A stretch of DNA of 64,000 nt from positions 1,674,001 to 1,738,000 of the forward strand of contig NZ_JIAF01000004.1 of the NCBI RefSeq assembly GCF_000688375.1, in the 5' to 3' direction. A program made the position numbers and the translations under genes. Positions 54,382 to 63,514 of the stretch are shown here, piece by piece. Source of the DNA: Prevotella sp. HUN102 (lineage in GTDB: Bacteria > Bacteroidota > Bacteroidia > Bacteroidales > Bacteroidaceae). Below the pieces are notes generated by a model. It made no database searches. It was given only the letters and a program-made list of their open reading frames with translations, and had not been told where the DNA came from. How positions within the stretch are numbered: position 1 is the stretch's first letter; every line of letters starts with the position of its first letter.

Positions 54382-55344
54382 TTAATAAGAGTCTTTCTTC
54401 TCTGCCTGTGCCTTGTCGTAGGACTCGTATGCGTTTACGATGCGCGTAACGAGCTTATGGCGCACGATGTCTTTCTGGTCAAGATTCACCACTCCGATTC
54501 CCTCCGTGCCCGACAAGATGCTGAGGGCTTCCTTCAATCCACTCTTCTGATTGAGGGGAAGGTCTATCTGCGTCATATCACCCGTTATTATCATTTTCGA
54601 GTTCCATCCCAATCTGGTAAGAAACATTCTGATCTGTGCCGTGGTGGTGTTCTGCGCCTCGTCGAGAATCACGATGGCGTCGCTTAGCGTTCGTCCTCGC
54701 ATAAATGCCAGCGGAGCAATCTGAATCTGATGTTTGTCCATCATATCCTGAAGCTTCACGGCGGGAATCATATCTTCCAGCGCATCGTAGAGCGGTTGAA
54801 GATACGGGTCAATCTTCTCTTTCATATCGCCGGGAAGAAATCCGAGTTTCTCGCCTGCTTCTACTGCGGGACGCGAAAGTATGATTTTCTTCACGGTCTT
54901 TTCCTTCAGAGCCTTTACGGCCAACGCAATGCTCAAGTACGTTTTACCGGTACCGGCAGGGCCAACGGCGAACACCATATCATTCTTTTCAAAAGCATCT
55001 ATGAGTTCCTGTTGGTTCTTGGAACGGCTCTTAATAGGCTTTCCTGATACAGAATAGACAAGGACATCTTTTGCGGCATCGGCTTTCGCCTGACGTCCGT
55101 TCACGATGTCCAGTATATCTTCTGAATTGACAGTATTGTATTTCACGATGTGCTTGCAGATTCTGTCGATGTTTTCTTCTATCTTTGCCATCTCCTCTTC
55201 GTCTCCAAGCACGCGCACGACATTGTCTCGTGCCACTATTCGCAACTTAGGATAAAGAGATTTTATCATTTGCAAGTGCACATTATTAACCCCGTAAAAA
55301 GCAACAGGGTCTATATCTTCGAGGATAATATGCTTCTCAGTCAA
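54382..55344 (-). CDS. PhoH family ATPase
   Basis: This 320-aa P-loop protein has Walker [14 protein letters not shown] (about 130-142), [16 protein letters not shown] and Walker [14 protein letters not shown]. PhoH proteins are ATPases with probable RNA-related roles; precise function is unsettled. First gene of phoH-purC-menG-aroE. The -7 box is minus-strand TAACTTTG at 55377-55384; the leader between box and ATG holds the small dyad CCTAATA/TATTAGG. Confidence 0.93.
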   Translation of the reverse strand: MTEKHIILEDIDPVAFYGVNNVHLQMIKSLYPKLRIVARDNVVRVLGDEEEMAKIEENIDRICKHIVKYNTVNSEDILDIVNGRQAKADAAKDVLVYSVSGKPIKSRSKNQQELIDAFEKNDMVFAVGPAGTGKTYLSIALAVKALKEKTVKKIILSRPAVEAGEKLGFLPGDMKEKIDPYLQPLYDALEDMIPAVKLQDMMDKHQIQIAPLAFMRGRTLSDAIVILDEAQNTTTAQIRMFLTRLGWNSKMIITGDMTQIDLPLNQKSGLKEALSILSGTEGIGVVNLDQKDIVRHKLVTRIVNAYESYDKAQAEKKDSY

Positions 55345-55376
55345 AATTGTTTTTGCCTAATAAAAATTATTAGGTG

Positions 55377-55384
55377 CAAAGTTA
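55377..55384 (-). promoter_or_regulatory. -7 box of the phoH-purC-menG-aroE operon
   Basis: Minus-strand TAACTTTG, a perfect consensus match. The transcript would have a leader of roughly 25-30 bases. Confidence 0.6.
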
Positions 55385-55449
55385 ATATAAATTTGAGAAC
55401 CGAGCAAATTATTCTTATTTCTTATCCTCATTAATTAAGAAAATATTTT

Positions 55450-55457
55450 TACCTTTG
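55450..55457 (+). promoter_or_regulatory. -7 box abutting the DUF5715 start codon
   Basis: TACCTTTG ends 5 bases before the ATG at 55463. Transcription would start at or beside the ATG, so the mRNA may be leaderless. Confidence 0.6.
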
Positions 55458-55462
55458 CGCCA

Positions 55463-56257
55463 ATGAAGATTAAGTTCAAAATAACGAAGAATAGTTTTCT
55501 CAAAGGTTTTATGGTCGTAACGGCGTTCCTCGCTTTGGTGCGCCTTATCTTTCCATCTGTTGCGAAAGATACGGTGTCCCTTGCAGATTCCCTATTGAAA
55601 GCAGACACGGCAGACGTTGAAGTGCCCGACTCCATAAAGCTCCTGAAGCAATCCGTGGTGCCGAAAAGCGAGATAACCAAATTTTATAAAGCCGACGGCA
55701 ATCCTATAAAGAACAAGATTTTCGGCGTCATTGACTACGATGCTTCTTTCCCTGATTCGCAAATGGTGCAACTTGCTACTGCCCAGAAATATGGTGTGAA
55801 AGCAGTAGCCGACCGTGAGGATGCAGAAGCCCGTAAGAAAGAATTAGTATATATCGGCAGCAATCCATATTTCGATGTCAAACGACTTTCAAACAGCGTG
55901 CCTTATCTTGTGCCTCGTGCTACGATTCTGCTTCAGGATATTGGCAGAAACTTTATGGACAGTCTTCAAGTTAAGGGCTTGCCATTGAACAAAATCATTG
56001 TTACCAGCGTGCTCAGAACCAAGGAAGATGTGGAGAAACTGAGACGACACAACGGCAATGCAACCGAAAACAGTTGCCATCTTTACGGCACAACCTTCGA
56101 TATAGCCTACAACAAATACAATCCGGTAGAGAAAGAAGCTCCGGGCGACAAGCTGAAATATATTCTCTGCGAAGTGCTTGATGATTTGCGAAAACAAGGA
56201 CGCTGCTATATAAAATACGAAAAAATGCAGGGCTGTTTTCATATTACCGTGCGATAA
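55463..56257 (+). CDS. DUF5715 family protein, membrane-anchored
   Basis: This 264-aa protein has an N-terminal membrane segment (FMVVTAFLALVRLIF, about 16-30). The C-terminal half is conserved in Bacteroidetes: LVPRATILLQDIGRNFMDSL, TSVLRTKEDVEKLRRHNGNA and SCHLYGTTFDIAY, ending MQGCFHITVR. The T-S-x-x-R and H-x-x-G-x-x-F-D-I pattern recalls LD/DD-carboxypeptidase-type (VanY/DUF5715) folds, so a cell-wall role is possible but inferred. Confidence 0.82.
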   Translation: MKIKFKITKNSFLKGFMVVTAFLALVRLIFPSVAKDTVSLADSLLKADTADVEVPDSIKLLKQSVVPKSEITKFYKADGNPIKNKIFGVIDYDASFPDSQMVQLATAQKYGVKAVADREDAEARKKELVYIGSNPYFDVKRLSNSVPYLVPRATILLQDIGRNFMDSLQVKGLPLNKIIVTSVLRTKEDVEKLRRHNGNATENSCHLYGTTFDIAYNKYNPVEKEAPGDKLKYILCEVLDDLRKQGRCYIKYEKMQGCFHITVR

Positions 56258-56281
56258 TTCATTGTTGAAATTCTTATCAGG

Positions 56282-56680
56282 ATGACATTAAAGAATTTGT
56301 TTAATAAAATTGATGTAAGCGCATTTGAAGAATATACGTTAGCGCATATTTCAGATGACAAGAATTTGATGCTCGAAGTGCTAAGTATTTATCAGTATTT
56401 GAGTACGCTCCAACCTACTTTTGCCTATGCAGGAGCACGAATCATTCTAAAGGAGATTCGTGATGGCGATAAGCATAAAATCGTAGTCTACAACACGCAC
56501 CTCGGTAGTGCCAGCGATTTGCTCAGTATGCAAATCGAACTTCAAACCATTTCCACACTCTCCGACACCGATATCCTCTTCTCTATTCTTTCCGAACTTG
56601 CATTCCGTATGCACGATGACGAGAGGAACGAAGAAGAATGGGACAGGATTATGGATATGCAGAAAGCCAAGTGGGGATGA
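56282..56680 (+). CDS. Protein of unknown function, 132 aa
   Basis: A short acidic cytosolic protein with no signal peptide or membrane segment. The N-terminus (LKNLFNKIDVSAFEEYTL) and spacing recall small uncharacterised Bacteroidales proteins, but I cannot name a family with confidence. It starts 24 bases after DUF5715 on the same strand, so the two probably share a transcript. Confidence 0.7.
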   Translation: MTLKNLFNKIDVSAFEEYTLAHISDDKNLMLEVLSIYQYLSTLQPTFAYAGARIILKEIRDGDKHKIVVYNTHLGSASDLLSMQIELQTISTLSDTDILFSILSELAFRMHDDERNEEEWDRIMDMQKAKWG

Positions 56681-56816
56681 AGGCTCTGGCAAGAATATAG
56701 ACGTATTCTTAACTTTCTAATTGTCTTTCTGTTCTTATAAATGTACTGCTGATAAAGGAAAAAACAGTAGAGTCGGGCTTTAATCTAATTGGCTATCATT
56801 TTGATTAACATCTAAA

Positions 56817-56848
56817 AAGGCTGAATATCAAGAAAGAAATTCAGCCTT
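56817..56848. terminator. Bidirectional terminator before ettA
   Basis: AAGGCTGAAT (56817-56826) pairs perfectly with ATTCAGCCTT (56839-56848), between convergent genes, with A and T runs outside. Confidence 0.8.
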
Positions 56849-56944
56849 AATTATTGTTTAACAAAAAGGTCTATCGGACAACAGTAATGCTTTGTCTGCT
56901 GTCTTATCCGACATCACTCGCATTTTTGTAGGTTTCTTCCCATA

Positions 56945-58642
56945 TTAATCTTCCATCAACTTGCGATAACGTCCCTTCTTGATCTCCTCATTGCCGAGAC
57001 GCATTGCCTTGTTGATTTCGTATTCAGAGTAAGTTCCTTCAAAGTAAACCACTTCGCCATTGCCTTCGAATGCAAGGATGTGAGTACAGATTCGGTCGAG
57101 GAACCAACGGTCGTGGCTGATAACGACTGCGCAACCGGCAAACGACTCCAATCCTTCTTCGAGCGCACGGAGTGTGTTCACGTCGATATCGTTCGTTGGC
57201 TCATCGAGGAGAAGCACGTTGCCTTCCTGTTTCAGAGCCATAGCCAACTGCAATCGGTTTCGCTCACCACCCGAAAGTACGCCACAAAGTTTGCTCTGGT
57301 CTGTTCCCGAGAAGTTGAAACGGGAGAGATATGCACGTGAATTTACGTCGCGTCCACCCATTCTGATGGTCTCGTTTCCTTGCGCTACCACATCATACAC
57401 GCTTTTCTTCGGGTCGATATCCTTGTGCTGCTGGTCCACATAAGCGAGTTTTACGGTTTCGCCCACCTCAAATGTACCTGCATCGGCATTTTCCAACTCC
57501 ATTATAAGTCGGAAGAGTGTAGTCTTTCCGGCACCATTTGGCCCAATTACGCCCACGATACCGTTAGGTGGAAGCATAAAGTTGAGGTCGTTGAAGAGCA
57601 CCTTGTCGCCGAAAGCCTTCTTCACGTGCTGTGCTTCTATAACCTTGTTTCCCAAGCGTGGTCCGTTAGGAATGAAGATTTCGAGTTTTTCCTCGCGTTC
57701 CTTCTGCTCCTGATTGAGCATCTGTTCGTAGGAATTCAGACGAGCCTTGCCCTTAGCCTGACGGGCCTTTGGCGCAAGACGAACCCACTCCAGCTCTCGT
57801 TCCAACGTCTTGCGACGCTTCGAAGCACTCTTCTCTTCCTGTTCCATACGCTTTGTTTTCTGGTCGAGCCAAGAAGAATAGTTGCCCTTCCAAGGAATAC
57901 CTTCGCCTCGGTCGAGTTCAAGAATCCACTCACTCACGTCGTCAAGGAAGTATCGGTCGTGGGTAACGGCAATTACCGTGCCTTCATACTGCTGCAAATG
58001 CTGCTCCAACCAGTCGATGCTTTCTGCGTCAAGGTGGTTGGTAGGTTCATCCAGAAGGAGCACGTCGGGTTTCTGCAACAGTAATCGGCAAAGTGCGATA
58101 CGGCGACGCTCACCACCCGAAAGATTGGTTACCGGAAGGTCGCCTGCCGGACAGCGCAGTGCATCCATTGCACGCTCGAGTTTAGAATCCATATTCCAAG
58201 CATCGGTAGAATCGATGATATCCTGAACCTCCGCCTGACGCTGCATCAGTTTGTCCATTTTGTCAGGGTCGCCGTAATACTCCTCCATTCCGAACTTCAC
58301 GTTGATTTCGTCGTACTCCTTCAGCGCATCGTAAACGTGTTTTACGCCTTCCTGCACGTTTTCCTTCACAGTCTTTGTCTCATCGAGAGGCGGATCCTGT
58401 GGAAGATAGCCTACGGAATAGCCGGGACTGAACACCACTTCGCCCTGAGTGGGTTGTTCAATGCCTGCGATAATCTTCATCAAGGTAGACTTACCTGCAC
58501 CGTTCAGACCGATGATACCAATCTTTGCACCATAGAAAAACGACAGATAAATATTCTTGAGAATGTATTTCTGGTTTTGAGGAATGATTTTCGACACTCC
58601 CACCATCGAGAAGATAATCTTCTTGTCATCTACTGTTGCCAT
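56945..58642 (-). CDS. ettA: ABC-F ATPase, energy-dependent translational throttle
   Basis: Ribosome-associated ABC-F protein that gates translation according to ATP/ADP ratio in E. coli. This 565-aa protein has two ABC domains: first with GLNGAGKSTLMKII (about 42-55) and LSGGERRRIALCRL; second with GPNGAGKTTLFRLI and LSGGERNRLQLAMA plus DEPTNDID. A basic linker (about 255-325) joins them. There are no membrane segments. The promoter box is minus-strand TATCTTTG at 58727-58734. Confidence 0.94.
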   Translation of the reverse strand: MATVDDKKIIFSMVGVSKIIPQNQKYILKNIYLSFFYGAKIGIIGLNGAGKSTLMKIIAGIEQPTQGEVVFSPGYSVGYLPQDPPLDETKTVKENVQEGVKHVYDALKEYDEINVKFGMEEYYGDPDKMDKLMQRQAEVQDIIDSTDAWNMDSKLERAMDALRCPAGDLPVTNLSGGERRRIALCRLLLQKPDVLLLDEPTNHLDAESIDWLEQHLQQYEGTVIAVTHDRYFLDDVSEWILELDRGEGIPWKGNYSSWLDQKTKRMEQEEKSASKRRKTLERELEWVRLAPKARQAKGKARLNSYEQMLNQEQKEREEKLEIFIPNGPRLGNKVIEAQHVKKAFGDKVLFNDLNFMLPPNGIVGVIGPNGAGKTTLFRLIMELENADAGTFEVGETVKLAYVDQQHKDIDPKKSVYDVVAQGNETIRMGGRDVNSRAYLSRFNFSGTDQSKLCGVLSGGERNRLQLAMALKQEGNVLLLDEPTNDIDVNTLRALEEGLESFAGCAVVISHDRWFLDRICTHILAFEGNGEVVYFEGTYSEYEINKAMRLGNEEIKKGRYRKLMED

Positions 58643-58726
58643 ACAATTATGTTCTGTTTTTTATATTATAATTTTGTATTAATCTACTTTAAAGCCCTAA
58701 TCTGGCGTTTAAGTTACATCATAGTG

Positions 58727-58734
58727 CAAAGATA
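58727..58734 (-). promoter_or_regulatory. -7 box of ettA
   Basis: Minus-strand TATCTTTG, a perfect match. The leader would be about 80 bases. Confidence 0.6.
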
Positions 58735-58851
58735 GTAATTTCTTTTTGCAAACAAGAAATTTATCCATCACACAGAGAAACTTATATCAATAACTTCTTC
58801 AAAAGTGCCTACTTTTTATTCACATATTATATTAATATCATTTTTTTTGCG

Positions 58852-58859
58852 TAAGTTTG
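58852..58859 (+). promoter_or_regulatory. -7 box of the DUF3078 gene
   Basis: TAAGTTTG, 24 bases before the ATG at 58884. Confidence 0.55.
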
Positions 58860-58883
58860 TACCTGAAATAAATATTCAACACA

Positions 58884-60164
58884 ATGTTACGTAGAAGTTT
58901 ACTTGCCTTGTCAGCACTTATTGTTTCCTCTACGATGAGTGCGCAAATCAACTCGGGCATCCAGTCTCAATCCACATCAGAGAATGACTTCGTGAAAAGT
59001 TATTCTGATTCTATGGTCGTTGCCAAAGAGAAAATATACAGTTCTGATTTTAAAGTAGCGAATAAGAAGAAAAGTTCTCTGAAATCTACAAGACTGTTCT
59101 TGCCTCTTACCTATTATAAAGATGTTGTTCACAATTCCTTCAGTCTGGACAGCTATAACAGCAATCCTAATCTGCTCACGAGGATTTATCTGGAAAGTCC
59201 ATCGCTGGTAAAAAATACCGAAAAGGATCTCATAGAACAGCAGGCGACGCTCGTAGAAGTGGAAGAACCTATTCTGCATCAGGTTGAGATTGTGGACAAG
59301 GTGGCACCAATTCCTGTGGAAGCAAATGCTGCGCCGGTTGAGGTAATGGTGTTGAAACCCAACTTCTGGTCGTATAAAGGCGACTTTGCGCTGCAAGTGC
59401 TTCAAAACTATGTATCGGGAAACTGGTACAAGGGTGGCGAAAGCAACTACTCAGCACTTGCATCTGCGCTGATGGAAGCAAACTACAACAACAAGCAGAA
59501 AGTGAAATGGGAAAACCGTTTGGAATTGAAATTCGGTATGCAAAGTTCAAAATCAGACTCATTGCATAGCTACAAAACCACGGAAGACCTTATTCGCCTC
59601 ACTTCAAAACTTGGATTGCAGGCTACAAAGAAATGGTACTACACCGTACAACTCGTTGGCTACACGCAGTTCACGCATTCCTATCGTTCCAATGACCCAG
59701 TTCTGTACGCAGACTTCCTCGCGCCTCTGAACCTGAACCTCTCTGTCGGTATGGATTATTCGGTAGACTGGCTGAACCATAAGCTCAAGGGAAATATTCA
59801 TCTGGCTCCTTTGGCCTACAATATGAAATATACCCGTCTCGTGAATCTCGCAGGCAGACTCGGTATCGACGAAGGAAAGCACACCAAGCACGACATCGGT
59901 TCGGAATTTACCGTGGATTTGGAATGGAAACTGATGGACGCTCTTACTTGGAAAACCCGTCTGTATGGCTATACTGCCTACAAGCGTGCAGAACTGGAAT
60001 GGGAAAATACATTTATCTTGCAGTTCAACAAATACATCGGTGCACAGCTCTTCATCTATCCAAGATTTGATGATGGTGTAACACCCGATGGTCATCACGG
60101 CTATTGGCAATTAAAGGAATTTGCATCCATCGGTTTCAGATTAGCATTGTCCACAGACAAGTAA
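58884..60164 (+). CDS. DUF3078 family outer-membrane-type protein
   Basis: This 426-aa protein has a signal peptide (MLRRSLLALSALIVSSTMSA). The C-terminal two thirds (from about 160) is rich in alternating aromatic/polar beta-strand patterns (WYKGGESNYSALASALMEAN, KLGLQATKKWYYTVQLVGYT) as in DUF3078 proteins, predicted outer-membrane beta-barrels. It ends ...FRLALSTDK without the usual terminal Phe. Function is unknown. Confidence 0.83.
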   Translation: MLRRSLLALSALIVSSTMSAQINSGIQSQSTSENDFVKSYSDSMVVAKEKIYSSDFKVANKKKSSLKSTRLFLPLTYYKDVVHNSFSLDSYNSNPNLLTRIYLESPSLVKNTEKDLIEQQATLVEVEEPILHQVEIVDKVAPIPVEANAAPVEVMVLKPNFWSYKGDFALQVLQNYVSGNWYKGGESNYSALASALMEANYNNKQKVKWENRLELKFGMQSSKSDSLHSYKTTEDLIRLTSKLGLQATKKWYYTVQLVGYTQFTHSYRSNDPVLYADFLAPLNLNLSVGMDYSVDWLNHKLKGNIHLAPLAYNMKYTRLVNLAGRLGIDEGKHTKHDIGSEFTVDLEWKLMDALTWKTRLYGYTAYKRAELEWENTFILQFNKYIGAQLFIYPRFDDGVTPDGHHGYWQLKEFASIGFRLALSTDK

Positions 60165-60268
60165 AACGCTTTCTGTAAAATTTAATTACCAAAAACGCTC
60201 ATTATTTTTTCGTAATATAGAGAATGCCAAACTATTCTCAAATAGGTAAACTCTGAATTTCGGAAACA

Positions 60269-60395
60269 CACGATACAAGTGTGCGAAGAATGCCAAACAA
60301 TCTTCGCAAGAATGCCTTGCATTTTTGCGAAGAATACATTGCATTCTTCGCACGTTTGAAAATGAATGAATTATCACTTGATTTTCAGCTATTTA
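60269..60395 (+). repeat. Dispersed two-hairpin intergenic repeat, copy D
   Basis: It starts CACGATACAAGTGTGCGAAG and ends CTTGATTTTCAGCTATTTA. The arms in order are TGCGAAGAATG, CAATCTTCGCAA, TGCGAAGAAT and ATTCTTCGCA; the second hairpin has a perfect 10-bp stem. Confidence 0.78.
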
Positions 60396-60516
60396 AGAAG
60401 GTATTATTGCAGATGTTTAAATAGCATCTATTCTAATTTACTATGATTTATTCGGGTATCGGATACGATTTGTTAGAATCGTTGGAATTGCTTGAAATTT
60501 GAAGTTATTAAATAAA

Positions 60517-60549
60517 AAAGAACGGTTGCTACCACAGCAACCGTTCTTT
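60517..60549. terminator. Bidirectional terminator before clpC
   Basis: AAAGAACGGTTGCT (60517-60530) pairs perfectly with AGCAACCGTTCTTT (60536-60549), flanked by A and T runs. Confidence 0.9.
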
Positions 60550-60734
60550 GGTTATATATGCTTTATCCAAGCTAAAGACAAGTTGTGAATATATAAGGTA
60601 ATGAGTTAATAGTTGAATTTGTCCGTAATTATCTCATTTCAACCTTTTCTTTTCATCATTCTATGAGCCAATAAGGCGATTTACTCCGTCTCCTTGTTTA
60701 CTCGTAGCCTTGTCTGCTCTTTATCCGTCCAGCA

Positions 60735-63257
60735 TTATTTGAAGGTCAGCGATTCGGCATTTGGATTCTTTCCGATTGAAATTGTGTCTCCGGGACTGAC
60801 ATTGCCCGAGAGAATGAGTTCGCTCAAGCCGTCTTCAATATAGTTCTGAATGGCACGCTTTAAAGGACGGGCACCAAACTGTACATCGTAACCCTTTGTT
60901 GCAACGAACTCCTTTGCCTTGTCGGTAATGGTAAGTTCAAATCCGAGATTCTTAACTCGCTTGAAGAGGCCGCGCAACTCTATGTCGATAATCTTCTTGA
61001 TGGCCTCTAAGTCCAACTGGTCGAAGGTGATGATTTCATCAAGACGATTGAGAAATTCCGGTGCAAACTGCTTGCTCAGGCTTTTTTGTATGATGGAACG
61101 GGCGCGCTCCTTATCCTGTTCGTTCTGCGAAAGTCCGTTCAGGTTAGCAGCATTGAAGCCGATGCCTTGTCCGAACTCCTTCAATTGCCTTGTACCGGTA
61201 TTGGAGGTCATAATAATAATTGTGTTTCGGAAGTCTACCAAACGACCATTTCCATCTGTGAGACGGCCTTCGTCGAGCACCTGAAGAAGCATATTGAATA
61301 CGTTTCCGTGTGCCTTTTCTATTTCGTCTAAAAGAACGATGGAGTAGGGATGGCGGCGAACGCGCTCCGTAAGCTGTCCTCCTTCTTCATATCCTACGTA
61401 TCCCGGAGGTGCTCCGATGAGTCGAGAGGTGTTGAAACTCTCTGTATATTCGCTCATATCGATTCGGATGAGAGATTCCGGAGAGCCAAACATTATCTCT
61501 GCCAACTTCTTGGCAAGATAGGTCTTGCCGACTCCGGTAGGGCCGAGGAACATAAACGCTCCGATAGGATGGTTAGGATCCTTGAGTCCTACACGGTTGC
61601 GCTGGATGGTTTTTACCATCTTTTCTATCGCCTTGTCCTGTGCTATGACTTCCGACTTCAGTTTGTCGCCCATAGTCTTCAATCGGACACCTTCACCTTC
61701 CTGCATACGCTGGACGGGGACGCCGGTCATCATTGAGATAATGTCGGCAACATTGTCTTCGGTAATCTCCACCTTGTCGTTGGTTTCGCCTTTTTCCCAT
61801 TGTTCCTGAGCCTCTTTCAGCTTCTTTTCGAGTTCCATCTGGCGGTCGCGATAGCTGGCTGCGAGTTCAAAGTTCTGATTCCTTACTGCCGACTGCTTTT
61901 TTTCCTGTGCAACTTCTATCTCCTTCTGAATGTCTACGATGGCTTTGGGAACTTCAGCGTTCTGCAAATGAACTCTTGAACCTACTTCGTCCATTGCGTC
62001 GATGGCTTTATCGGGGAAGGAACGGTCGGTAACGTATCTGTCTGTCAGTTTCACACAGGCTTCAATGGCTCCGTCGGTATATTTCACGTGATGGTGGGCT
62101 TCGTAGCGGTCCTTGATGTTGTGAAGTATTTGCAAAGTCTCCTCCACGTTGGTTGGTTCAACCAAAACTTTCTGGAATCTGCGTTCCAATGCGCCGTCTT
62201 TCTCGATGGAATTACGATATTCATCAAGTGTTGTCGCACCGATGCACTGGATAGTGCCACGTGCCAAAGCCGGTTTCAGAATGTTTGCTGCATCCATTGA
62301 GCCGGGAGTAGAGCCTGCACCGATGAGCGTATGAATCTCGTCGATGAAGATGATAAGGTCGGGATTTTGTTCGATTTCCTTGATCAGGGCACGGATGCGT
62401 TCTTCAAACTGTCCACGATATTTTGTACCTGCGACAACGGCCGTGAGGTCGAGGGTAATCACACGCTTGTTGAAGAGGATAGGGGAAGTAAGTTTCTTCA
62501 CAATCAGCTGCGCCAATCCTTCTACGATGGCACTCTTTCCCACTCCCGGTTCTCCAATCAAGATAGGATTGTTTTTCTTTCTGCGTCCCAGAATTTCGCT
62601 TACACGGAGAATTTCCTTTTCACGTCCGACTACTGGGTCGAGCTTCCCTTCTGTTGCAGCAAGCGTCAGGTCGGTTCCGAAATTATCGAGAACGGGAGTC
62701 TTCGACTTTGTTTTGGTGGCTTGTGAAGTGCGGGAGGCATTTGCTGAATTTGAAGAAGAACTTAGCATTGGGTCTTCTTCCTCTTCGCTTGGCATATCGA
62801 TGCCGTCCTGAACTTGTCCGGCCTTCTGCTGCAAGTGGGTAAGGGCAAGTTCATAGTTCAAGTCGTTTTCTTCTAAGACCTCTTTTGCACCATTATTTAC
62901 GTTGTCGTGTAGGATTGCAAGAAGAATATGCTGTGTGTCTACCATCTGCGTTCTTTGACTTCTGGCTTCAAGCACGGCGAGTTTGAGGATGTTGTTGGCT
63001 TTTTCGTTTAGCAACATATCGGTTGAAACCAGCATTTTTCCACTGTTTTCATTGCGCACCTTGTTTTCCAGTTCGCTCTTGAGATTTTCGAGATTAAGAT
63101 GTAATCTTGAAAACATATCGAATATAGGACCAGATTTCTCTCTGAGCATTGCAAGAAGAATGTGCTCAGGACCTACTGACATACTTGCCAGTCTCTCTGC
63201 TTCTTCTCTGCTATATGACAGAACTTCTGATACTTTGGGTGAAAATTGATTCATCAT
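60735..63257 (-). CDS. clpC: ClpC-type AAA+ protease ATPase
   Basis: Hexameric unfoldase that feeds ClpP. This 840-aa protein has a repeated N-terminal Clp domain (1-150), AAA-1 with [15 protein letters not shown] and [10 protein letters not shown], a UVR-containing middle (about 440-480; [19 protein letters not shown]) marking ClpC rather than ClpB, AAA-2 with [16 protein letters not shown] and DEIEKAH, and a C-terminal D2-small domain. No long ClpB coiled coil is present. Confidence 0.95.
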   Translation of the reverse strand: MMNQFSPKVSEVLSYSREEAERLASMSVGPEHILLAMLREKSGPIFDMFSRLHLNLENLKSELENKVRNENSGKMLVSTDMLLNEKANNILKLAVLEARSQRTQMVDTQHILLAILHDNVNNGAKEVLEENDLNYELALTHLQQKAGQVQDGIDMPSEEEEDPMLSSSSNSANASRTSQATKTKSKTPVLDNFGTDLTLAATEGKLDPVVGREKEILRVSEILGRRKKNNPILIGEPGVGKSAIVEGLAQLIVKKLTSPILFNKRVITLDLTAVVAGTKYRGQFEERIRALIKEIEQNPDLIIFIDEIHTLIGAGSTPGSMDAANILKPALARGTIQCIGATTLDEYRNSIEKDGALERRFQKVLVEPTNVEETLQILHNIKDRYEAHHHVKYTDGAIEACVKLTDRYVTDRSFPDKAIDAMDEVGSRVHLQNAEVPKAIVDIQKEIEVAQEKKQSAVRNQNFELAASYRDRQMELEKKLKEAQEQWEKGETNDKVEITEDNVADIISMMTGVPVQRMQEGEGVRLKTMGDKLKSEVIAQDKAIEKMVKTIQRNRVGLKDPNHPIGAFMFLGPTGVGKTYLAKKLAEIMFGSPESLIRIDMSEYTESFNTSRLIGAPPGYVGYEEGGQLTERVRRHPYSIVLLDEIEKAHGNVFNMLLQVLDEGRLTDGNGRLVDFRNTIIIMTSNTGTRQLKEFGQGIGFNAANLNGLSQNEQDKERARSIIQKSLSKQFAPEFLNRLDEIITFDQLDLEAIKKIIDIELRGLFKRVKNLGFELTITDKAKEFVATKGYDVQFGARPLKRAIQNYIEDGLSELILSGNVSPGDTISIGKNPNAESLTFK

Positions 63258-63336
63258 TGTCCTTAATACCTTTCTTTATATTGTCCCAATATTGAATTTA
63301 ATGGGTTATATTATAAATGCAAATGGTATGCCAAAA

Positions 63337-63369
63337 AGAAAACAGGAAGACAATTGTCCTCCTGTTTTT
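63337..63369 (-). terminator. Terminator between the 46-aa gene and clpC
   Basis: AAAACAGGA...GACAA pairs with TTGTC...TCCTGTTTT (63338-63368, one bulge), with T-rich flanks. It ends the DUF4270-46-aa transcript upstream of clpC. Confidence 0.75.
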
Positions 63370-63373
63370 GCTT

Positions 63374-63514
63374 TTATAAAGACTCGTCTTCAGGCTTGCT
63401 GACTTGCCTTTGAGGTAGAGTTGTCTTAGAAATATATTTCTTTTTCTTACGAAGCCATTCCGCTTTTTTTGCTTCATATTCTTCGTAATGTTTCTCTAAA
63501 AAATTATCGGCCAT
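63374..63514 (-). CDS. 46-aa basic protein overlapping the DUF4270 gene
   Basis: ATG at 63514 lies inside the last codons of the DUF4270 gene (overlap 11 bp, different frame) and TAA is at 63374. The product opens MADNFLEKHYEEYEAKKAEW and is followed by WLRKKKKYIS: highly charged and helical. Similar short conserved proteins occur in Bacteroidales genomes; the function is unknown. The overlap suggests coupled translation. Confidence 0.7.
   Translation of the reverse strand: MADNFLEKHYEEYEAKKAEWLRKKKKYISKTTLPQRQVSKPEDESL

Larger units (their letters stand above)
60165..60734. other. Gene-free region between convergent DUF3078 and clpC genes
   Basis: It contains repeat copy D (60269-60395) and a strong terminator (60517-60549). 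Nothing else is recognisable. Confidence 0.65.
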
